DNA of 13,999 nucleotides from JBEIUL01 sp044356865. Its GTDB lineage: Bacteria > Planctomycetota > Phycisphaerae > Phycisphaerales > SM1A02. The notes beneath the pieces are model-generated. The model made no database searches. It saw only the letters and a program-made list of their open reading frames with translations, and was not told where the DNA came from. Each line of letters opens with the position of its first letter. Position 1 is the first letter of the stretch. The translations under genes and the position numbers were made by a program. Below are positions 9,325-13,999 of this stretch, one piece after another. Where the stretch lies: contig JBIKVN010000063.1 of the NCBI GenBank assembly GCA_044356865.1, positions 1 to 13,999 on the forward strand. Reading direction: 5' to 3'.

Positions 9325-9349
9325 TGGGAGGGCCGGCCTGCGGCCGGCC
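9325..9349 (+). repeat. REP-like hairpin, copy 6 (head TGGGAG)
   Basis: Head TGGGAG (9325-9330), identical to copy 1, is followed by arm GGCCGGCC, loop TGC, arm GGCCGGCC (9331-9349). It combines the head of copy 1 with the TGC loop of copies 5 and 7. It faces copy 5 head-to-head across 26 bp and ends 13 bp from the aroC stop codon. Confidence 0.72.
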
Positions 9350-9361
9350 ACGACAAACGCC

Positions 9362-10537
9362 TCACCGATCCGGCAACGGCAGCGACCTCGCAAGCTCGAG
9401 AAACCGCCGATACCCCTCGCGGCACTCGACCATGGTGTCGCCGGGAAACTTCTCGAGGAACGCCCGGGCGATCTCGAAGGCGACCACATTCTCCATCACC
9501 ACGCTTGCCGCCGCGATCGCGCTGATGTCGCTACGTTCGTAGGCGGACTGAACAGGCTCCTTCGTCGCGAGATCGACGCTCGGCAGGCCCCGCAACAGCG
9601 TGGCGATCGGCTTCATGGTGCCGATCACCACGATCGGCATGCCATTCGACATGCCGCCCTCGAGGCCGCCGGCCCGGTTCGTGGGTCGCACGAAGCCCAG
9701 ATGCGGCTCGCTACGCAGGCTCGCGTCGAACTCGATCGCATCGTGGACCTGCGAACCCATGCGAGCCGCCGCCTCGCGGCCGAGCCCGATCTCGACCGCC
9801 TTGAACGCCTGGATCCCCATGACCACGCCGGCGAGGCGGGAATCCAAACGCTGGTCCCACGACGCGCACGACCCGAGCCCGATCGGGCAACCAAACACGT
9901 GCGTCTCGACGAGGCCGCCGACGGTGTCCTTCTCGACTTTCGCCCGGTGGATCGCCGCGACGATCCGCTCGCTGGCCGCCGCATCGGGGCAATAGACCTC
10001 GCTCGCGTCGCGGGCCGCCCGCAGCTCGCGCCAATTCCCCGGCGTCGGCTCGCACGCCGCGACGACATCGAGCGAACCCCGCACGAACCCGAAGCACTCG
10101 ATGCCGAATTCGCGGAGGAAAACGCGGGCCAGGGCCCCCGCCGCCACCCGGGCCGCGGTCTCGCGGGCGCTCGCCCGCTCGAGGGTCTCGCGGCAATCGA
10201 TGGTCAGCCACTTCACGCTGCCCGCGAGGTCGGCGTGGCCGGGCCGCGGCCGGAAGACCGGCGGCGTCCGCTCGCGATCGTCGAGGCGACTGTCGCGGTT
10301 CTCGACCTGCATCGCGACCGGGGAACCGATCGTGACGCCGTTCCGGGCGCCCGAGAGGAACTTCACCGCATCGCTCTCGATCCGCTGGCGGGCTCCCCGC
10401 CCGTAGCCGCCCTGCCGCCGGCCGAGCTCGGCATCGAGGAACGCGGCGTCGACCGGCAGGCCAGCGGGAATCCCCTCGACCAGCGCGAGCATCGCCGGAC
10501 CGTGCGACTCGCCGGCGGTTCGGTAGGAGAGGGCCAT
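9362..10537 (-). CDS. aroC: Chorismate synthase
   Basis: A 391-residue chorismate synthase, which converts 5-enolpyruvylshikimate-3-phosphate to chorismate using reduced FMN, the last common step to aromatic amino acids. All signature blocks are present: YRTAGESHGP (5-14, H12), FRPRPGHADLAG (95-106, H101), RASARETAARVAAGA (121-135), the DSRLAGVVMGIQAFKAVEIG region (232-251), NRAGGLEGGMSNGMPI (287-302) and the acidic RSD motif at 335-337. The length is normal for the family. The ATG at 10537 begins the conserved N-terminus (MALSYRTAGESHG), so the start is secure, yet it has no Shine-Dalgarno; a TACCAT box lies 8 nt before it. It is transcribed away from the SDR gene, whose start is 35 bp distant. 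Being close to aroDE and a probable phhA fits an aromatic-metabolism neighbourhood. Confidence 0.97.
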   Translation of the reverse strand: MALSYRTAGESHGPAMLALVEGIPAGLPVDAAFLDAELGRRQGGYGRGARQRIESDAVKFLSGARNGVTIGSPVAMQVENRDSRLDDRERTPPVFRPRPGHADLAGSVKWLTIDCRETLERASARETAARVAAGALARVFLREFGIECFGFVRGSLDVVAACEPTPGNWRELRAARDASEVYCPDAAASERIVAAIHRAKVEKDTVGGLVETHVFGCPIGLGSCASWDQRLDSRLAGVVMGIQAFKAVEIGLGREAAARMGSQVHDAIEFDASLRSEPHLGFVRPTNRAGGLEGGMSNGMPIVVIGTMKPIATLLRGLPSVDLATKEPVQSAYERSDISAIAAASVVMENVVAFEIARAFLEKFPGDTMVECREGYRRFLELARSLPLPDR

Positions 10538-10545
10538 GGGCGGAC

Positions 10546-10551
10546 ATGGTA
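10546..10551 (-). promoter_or_regulatory. Putative -10 box TACCAT of aroC (leaderless layout)
   Basis: On the minus strand TACCAT is separated from the aroC ATG by 8 nt, so the transcript would start at or 1-2 nt before the start codon. It stands back-to-back with the SDR box 9 bp away, making a divergent promoter of minimal size. No consensus -35 is visible. Confidence 0.45.
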
Positions 10552-10560
10552 GGGCTCGCG

Positions 10561-10566
10561 TAGATT
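10561..10566 (+). promoter_or_regulatory. Putative -10 box TAGATT of the SDR gene (leaderless layout)
   Basis: TAGATT ends 6 nt before the ATG at 10573, placing the expected transcription start on the A of the start codon. There is no Shine-Dalgarno in the 35-bp divergent gap. No consensus -35 is visible. Confidence 0.5.
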
Positions 10567-10572
10567 GCCCGC

Positions 10573-11373
10573 ATGTCCCGTAAGGTCGCGGTGATCACCG
10601 GTGCAAGCGCGGGCCTCGGGGCCGCGTTCGCCCGCGAGCTGGCGAGCCGTGGCTACGACCTCGTGCTGGTCGCCCGCCGCCGCGAACGGCTGGACAAGCT
10701 GGCCCGTTCGATCGCCAAATCCGACGAGACCGCCGACACCAAGATCGAGATCGTCGCGGTCGACCTCGCCGATCGCGGCATGAACCGCGTGGTGGTCGAG
10801 ACGGCCCTCGCGCGGTTCAGCCGGGTCGACCTGCTCGTGAACAACGCGGGTTTCGCGGTGCGCGACCGCTTCTCGGTGTCGCGATGGCAAGAGCAGCGGG
10901 ATCTGGCCGAGGTGCTGATGATCTCGCCGTGCGAACTGACGCATCGGCTGCTGCCCGCGATGCGGCACGAGGGATACGGGCGCATCATCAACGTGGCGTC
11001 GCTCGCGGCGTTCTGTCCGGAGCTTCCGGGAAGCCTGTATCCGGCCACGAAGAAGTTCCTCGTGAGCTTCACGCGGGCGTTGAACCAGGAGTTGTGCGAT
11101 GTCGACATCCGCGCGACGGCGCTCTGTCCCGGCTTCACCTACACCGAGTTCCACGACGTGCTGGGGAATCGCGCCGCGGTCGAGCGCCTGCCGTCGTGGA
11201 TGTGGATGGACGCGGAAGATGTCGTGAACGCCGGGCTCGAGGCTAGCGAGAAGGGCCGCGAGATCGTGATCCCGGGGAAGGTGAACCAAGCGCTGGCGCT
11301 GCTTGCCGCGGTGGTGCCGTATCGGCTGGCGGTGCGGTTGACGCCGAAGGCGGTGCTCGGGCGGAATGACTGA
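10573..11373 (+). CDS. Short-chain dehydrogenase/reductase (SDR, DltE-like)
   Basis: A 266-residue classical SDR with a Rossmann fold: cofactor loop TGASAGLG (9-16), basic RRRER (35-39) after the second strand, suggesting NADP(H), NNAG (90-93), and the catalytic set S143, Y156 and K160 in the YPATK motif. The RIINVASLAAF and LCPGFTYTEF stretches are typical of the group often annotated as ketoacyl-reductase or DltE-like enzymes. The substrate is unknown. The C-terminus has a hydrophobic stretch (LALLAAVVPYRLAV) that may associate with membrane or lipid; this is common in related proteins. It is divergent from aroC and convergent with aroDE. Nothing links it specifically to the shikimate pathway except position. 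Confidence 0.92.
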   Translation: MSRKVAVITGASAGLGAAFARELASRGYDLVLVARRRERLDKLARSIAKSDETADTKIEIVAVDLADRGMNRVVVETALARFSRVDLLVNNAGFAVRDRFSVSRWQEQRDLAEVLMISPCELTHRLLPAMRHEGYGRIINVASLAAFCPELPGSLYPATKKFLVSFTRALNQELCDVDIRATALCPGFTYTEFHDVLGNRAAVERLPSWMWMDAEDVVNAGLEASEKGREIVIPGKVNQALALLAAVVPYRLAVRLTPKAVLGRND

Positions 11374-11413
11374 ACTCGCCGGCGGACTCCGAGATAAAGC
11401 CGTGTCTCGTCCG

Positions 11414-11438
11414 GCGTCGGCCGCAGGCCGACGCTCCA
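11414..11438 (-). repeat. REP-like hairpin, copy 7, identical to copy 5
   Basis: The same 25 bases as 9274-9298: on the minus strand TGGA, then arm GCGTCGGCC, loop TGC, arm GGCCGACGC. It sits in the 108-bp gap between the convergent SDR and aroDE genes, where it could help end transcription from either side. It is a single copy with no inverted partner seen nearby. Confidence 0.78.
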
Positions 11439-11481
11439 TGCGCGGGGTGCCGTCGCGGGCAGATCCGTTGAGTGGCTGTCC

Positions 11482-13092
11482 CTACGTTCGTCCGCCTGTG
11501 GCCCACACCTCCGCCTGCCGCCGGGCCTGCGCGTCGAACATCGCCAGGCCGCTCACGCAGCGGGCTTGACGCGCACGGGCTTCTTTCAGGAGAGGCGTCC
11601 ACTCCGGCGCGTACACCGTATCGAACACCACGGTTCCTTCGGGGAACGCGACGTCGCCGCCCGCGATCGACTCGAACGGGTTCTCGTCGGGCCCCGGGCC
11701 GCCCTTCATGCCGAGCGGCGTGCAATTCACCATCGCCTCGAAGCAGCCGCAGCCGAGGGCGTCGTTCTTGCCCGCAAGGATGCGCCCGGTCGCGCCGGCA
11801 GCTTTGACCGACTCGCCGAGTTCCTTCGCCACCTGCTCGGCCTTTGCGTGGTCGCGGTTGAACAGGATCACGTCGGCGCCGGCGAACGCCGCACCGCCGG
11901 CGACGGCGCGGCCGGCGCCGCCGACCCCCACCACCGCAACGCGGATTCCCCGTAGCGCCTGCGGATCGGTCACCTCGCGACCAAGCGCCTTCACCAAACA
12001 CTCGACCGCCGCCGGCGCGTCGGTGTTCAGGCATGCGAGCCGGCCGTCGTCGCGCACCACCAGCGTGTTCGCCGCCCCGAGCGTTGCCGCCAGCGGCTCG
12101 ACCTCGCCGCCGGCCTCCTGCACGAACCGCAGCAGGTTCTCCTTGTGCGGGATCGTCACGCTGGCCCCGCGGAAATCCAGCCGCGGATGCTCGAGCAGCG
12201 ACGAGACCGTCGCCGCAAACGGCTCCCAGCCCGGGGCGATCGGCATCGGGGCGTAGACCGCGTCGATGCCGCGCTCGGCGAACCGCGCGTTGTGGAAGGC
12301 GGGACTCCTCGAATGCGCCACCGGCCACCCGATGATCCCGTACACCCTCGTCGCCGGCCCGATCGCGTCGAACCGGTACGTCCCCCGCAACTCGCCGATC
12401 GTCAGCTGGCCCGGCGCGGTGCCGAACTCGGCGTCGAGCGGCGCGTACGCGAGCAGCGCCCCGAACTTCGGCGCGAGGATCCGCGAGAGCCCGCCGAACT
12501 CGCCCATGCAGATCGCGGACATCGGCTTGGTGCGGGCCGACATCAGGTCGAACGCCTCGAGGTTGTCGCGGAGGCTTCGCGCCGTCCACACCACCTTCAT
12601 CACCGCACAGGCCGGCTCGCCGGCCATGCGGGCGACGCGCTGCAGGAGATCTTCGGGCCGACCGCGGAAGTCATGCGACGACAGGATCAGCCGCGGAGCG
12701 ACCTCGCGAACCTGGTTCTCGTGGTCGACCGCGAGATTGAACTTCTGCTTGCGATTGCGGTTTCCCGCGTACGCATCGAGCTCGACGTCGAGGTAGCGCG
12801 GCGACTCGCCCGCGTCTCCCGTCCCGATCGCCTCGAGCAGGCTGACGCGGTCGGTTTCGCTGCCCGCGAAATGCCCGCCTTCCCAGGTCGGCCGGACCGT
12901 CACGATGCAGGGCAGCGGCGATTCCTTGACCAGCCGCCGGATCGCCGCGACCGCCCCTTCGTCCTCGGCCAGGATGTCGACCCGCCACTCGACCAGCCTC
13001 GCCCCCGCCGCCGCGGCCTCGGCCGCCCGCGCGAGGGCGTGCGGGACGTCCGTGGCGGCATCGACGGCGATAGGACAGCAGAGGAAACTCAC
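11482..13092 (-). CDS. aroDE: Bifunctional 3-dehydroquinate dehydratase / shikimate dehydrogenase
   Basis: A 536-residue fusion catalysing two successive shikimate steps: 3-dehydroquinate to 3-dehydroshikimate, then NADPH-dependent reduction to shikimate. Residues 1 to about 240 are a type I (Schiff-base) dehydratase: EWRVDIL (35-41), LILSSHDF with catalytic H140, and CAVMKVVW with Schiff-base K166. Residues about 248-536 are AroE: YGIIGWPVAHSRSP (251-264), SVTIPHK with K317, NTD with D358, nucleotide loop GVGGAGRA (389-396), CTPLGM (457-462) and the end GLAMFDAQARRQAEVW. The domain order is the same as in the plant enzyme, and such fusions also occur in some bacteria. The GTG at 13092 is chosen because VSFLCCPIAV is the usual dehydratase N-terminus and TATTGT lies 7 nt upstream; a GGAGG is present but only 2 nt from the GTG, too close for normal use. 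Divergent from the DUF2470-like gene. Confidence 0.95.
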   Translation of the reverse strand: MSFLCCPIAVDAATDVPHALARAAEAAAAGARLVEWRVDILAEDEGAVAAIRRLVKESPLPCIVTVRPTWEGGHFAGSETDRVSLLEAIGTGDAGESPRYLDVELDAYAGNRNRKQKFNLAVDHENQVREVAPRLILSSHDFRGRPEDLLQRVARMAGEPACAVMKVVWTARSLRDNLEAFDLMSARTKPMSAICMGEFGGLSRILAPKFGALLAYAPLDAEFGTAPGQLTIGELRGTYRFDAIGPATRVYGIIGWPVAHSRSPAFHNARFAERGIDAVYAPMPIAPGWEPFAATVSSLLEHPRLDFRGASVTIPHKENLLRFVQEAGGEVEPLAATLGAANTLVVRDDGRLACLNTDAPAAVECLVKALGREVTDPQALRGIRVAVVGVGGAGRAVAGGAAFAGADVILFNRDHAKAEQVAKELGESVKAAGATGRILAGKNDALGCGCFEAMVNCTPLGMKGGPGPDENPFESIAGGDVAFPEGTVVFDTVYAPEWTPLLKEARARQARCVSGLAMFDAQARRQAEVWATGGRT

Positions 13093-13099
13093 GTCCTCC

Positions 13100-13105
13100 A
13101 CAATA
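13100..13105 (-). promoter_or_regulatory. Putative -10 box TATTGT of aroDE (leaderless layout)
   Basis: On the minus strand TATTGT is followed by 7 nt and the GTG start at 13092. It is back-to-back with the TACACT box of the divergent gene, 18 bp apart. No consensus -35 is visible. Confidence 0.45.
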
Positions 13106-13123
13106 TGCCCAACCGCGGGGCCG

Positions 13124-13129
13124 TACACT
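13124..13129 (+). promoter_or_regulatory. Putative -10 box TACACT of the DUF2470-like gene (leaderless layout)
   Basis: TACACT ends 8 nt before the ATG at 13138, and no Shine-Dalgarno is present between. The expected start of transcription falls at or just before the start codon. Confidence 0.45.
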
Positions 13130-13137
13130 TCCGGCCC

Positions 13138-13761
13138 ATGACGGAAGACCCTGAAGATCCGATCGATCTCACCGTGGCGATCGAGTTCCTGCGCGGCCAC
13201 CTCTCGGGCCTGCTGCGGTTCGACGGCGACATGCGACCGGTCAGGATCATCGTCGACCGCGAGGGCCGCCTCTTCGCCCCGGTGATGGTCGCGATGATCC
13301 GCTCGGTCGACACCGTGATGTGCGTGCCCGACGACGGCGACGAGGCGATGCAGATGCAGGTCACGCTCGAGGAGGTCACCGAGGACGGCCCGCACGCGGC
13401 CCTCTGCGACCGTTGGAAGGCCTACCACGGCGATCCGCCGGATGTCCGCTGGGCTCGCATGGCGATCGACGCCGCCCGCTGGGATGGCCTCTTCATCGAC
13501 GGCGATGCCCTGATGGTCCCGAACGCTCTCGCCGACGCCGAGGCCGGAATCGTGCGGGAAATCAATCGCGGCCCGGTCGCCCGGCTGCAGGCCGCCTGCC
13601 GCCGCCACGGCGGGCACGAGCTCGAGAAGCCGGTCCTCGTCGGGGTCGATCCGGACGGCTTCGATGTTCGCGGACTCTTCGGGACGGTCCGGGTGCCGGC
13701 GGGCTCGCCGATCCGCGACTTGGCCTCGGCGATCGCCGCCCTTGAAGCGGCCGGACGCTGA
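13138..13761 (+). CDS. Putative split-barrel/HugZ-like protein with DUF2470-like C-terminus
   Basis: A 207-residue acidic protein without signal peptide or membrane segments. The C-terminal 75 residues (EAGIVREINR...VLVGVDPDGFDVRGLFGTVRVPAGSP...LASAIAALEAAGR) resemble the DUF2470 pattern, in which a helix is followed by a strand with (V/I)DxDGFDLR and a vRvPF segment. DUF2470 often follows an FMN-binding split-barrel domain in pyridoxamine-phosphate-oxidase-like and heme-utilisation (HugZ) proteins. The front (VRIIVDREGRLFAPVMVAM, later WDGLFIDGDALMV) could be a divergent split barrel, but I cannot show cofactor residues. Function is therefore only suggested. The ATG at 13138 has no Shine-Dalgarno. 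The gene is divergent from aroDE with a 45-bp gap and lies 47 bp before the probable phhA on the same strand. Confidence 0.7.
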   Translation: MTEDPEDPIDLTVAIEFLRGHLSGLLRFDGDMRPVRIIVDREGRLFAPVMVAMIRSVDTVMCVPDDGDEAMQMQVTLEEVTEDGPHAALCDRWKAYHGDPPDVRWARMAIDAARWDGLFIDGDALMVPNALADAEAGIVREINRGPVARLQAACRRHGGHELEKPVLVGVDPDGFDVRGLFGTVRVPAGSPIRDLASAIAALEAAGR

Positions 13762-13780
13762 ATCCCAACCTTCCCCCCGA

Positions 13781-13786
13781 TACCAT
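13781..13786 (+). promoter_or_regulatory. Possible -10 box TACCAT ahead of the phhA-like gene
   Basis: TACCAT lies 22 nt before the ATG at 13809, with GGAGG at 13796-13800 in between. This gives an ordinary short leader with a ribosome binding site, in contrast to the leaderless layout of the neighbouring genes. The -35 region is not recognisable, so readthrough from the upstream gene is equally possible. Confidence 0.3.
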
Positions 13787-13808
13787 CCCGGGACCGGAGG
13801 ACCACCGA

Positions 13809-13999
13809 ATGGCCAGTGAAGGAATGATGTCCGGCTCTCTGAACCACGCCATGATCGACGACGGCCAGGCCAAGGCCGCCCAGGCCGTCGCCGACCGCTT
13901 CGGCCAGCCCGGCTTCGAGGACATCACCAAGGTCTACATCGACCAGCGGTACTCGGGCTACACCGCCGAGAACCAGGAGACCTGGCAGATCCTCTTCGA
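13809..13999 (+). CDS. phhA: Probable phenylalanine 4-monooxygenase, N-terminus (3' partial)
   Basis: The first 63 residues are visible; the window ends inside the gene. The segment DQRYSGYTAENQETWQILF matches the conserved N-terminal region of bacterial phenylalanine hydroxylases, where a Y-(T)-x-E-x-H/Q-x-x-W-x-x-L(F/Y) pattern precedes the catalytic domain. If correct, the enzyme makes tyrosine from phenylalanine using a pterin cofactor and non-heme iron. The metal-binding His/His/Glu residues lie beyond the edge, so this rests on a short stretch. GGAGG at 13796-13800, 8 nt before the ATG at 13809, supports the start. Residues 1-35 are a variable acidic lead. The closeness of aroC and aroDE agrees with an aromatic amino acid role. 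Confidence 0.65.
   Translation, partial: MASEGMMSGSLNHAMIDDGQAKAAQAVADRFGQPGFEDITKVYIDQRYSGYTAENQETWQILF

Larger units (their letters stand above)
8980..9361. other. Repeat-filled spacer between aroC and nagB-pigL
   Basis: These 382 bp contain no convincing gene. They hold four of the seven REP-like hairpins, in two inverted pairs, the presumed nagB ribosome binding site at the low end and the end of aroC at the high end. Both flanking genes are on the minus strand, so the hairpins also stand between aroC transcription and nagB-pigL. Confidence 0.6.

Noticed and set aside
9087..9349. CRISPR array or tandem repeat array
   Set aside because: The elements are palindromes in alternating orientation with unequal spacing and variable sequence, not direct repeats with uniform spacers.
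9161..10552. A 463-codon plus-strand open frame opposite aroC
   Set aside because: Shadow of aroC; it starts inside the repeat spacer and shows no protein-family features.
12145..13137. In-frame upstream extension of the DUF2470-like gene across aroDE
   Set aside because: The extension is antisense to aroDE and Arg-rich; the real protein pattern begins at the ATG at 13138.

Overview
This window looks like chromosomal DNA from a high-GC planctomycete, probably of the Phycisphaerae. The assignment is an inference from three things: a PEP-CTERM-type C-terminus of the VPAPG...RRRR kind at the left edge, a remnant of a large secreted/heme-type protein family common in planctomycetes, and two domain fusions (NagB-PIG-L and AroD-AroE). 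Nothing here proves the taxon.

Left part (1-4625): the end of a surface protein with a strong intrinsic terminator, then clpB (531-3200) behind a clear Shine-Dalgarno sequence, then a small GAF-domain gene running toward it. Between those two convergent genes lies a pair of palindromic hairpins. Next is about 380 bp without a recognisable gene, followed by the C-terminal stump of a large planctomycete protein (4194-4625), which looks like a pseudogene.

Middle (4610-8979, minus strand): a glucosamine-6-phosphate deaminase/PIG-L deacetylase fusion, followed 26 bp downstream by a large solitary N6-adenine DNA methyltransferase. The end of the methyltransferase overlaps the end of the stump, as if a mobile segment had joined there. 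No restriction partner is visible. A 382-bp spacer (8980-9361) upstream of the fusion holds four more hairpin elements.

Right part (9362-13999): aromatic amino acid metabolism. It contains aroC and a fused aroD-aroE (shikimate pathway), each divergent from another gene (an SDR oxidoreductase; a DUF2470-like protein), and the beginning of what is probably phenylalanine 4-monooxygenase, cut by the window end. The genes are close but alternate in strand, so they are not one operon.

Two themes cut across the genes. First, at least seven REP-like hairpins share a short GGA-containing head and differ by compensated changes in the stem; they sit only in intergenic spacers, mostly in inverted pairs. 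Second, five genes have a TANNNT hexamer ending only 6-8 nt before the start codon and no usable Shine-Dalgarno sequence, which is the signature of leaderless transcripts. I did not find a CRISPR array, defence island, RNA gene or intact transposon, and most coding content is ordinary.
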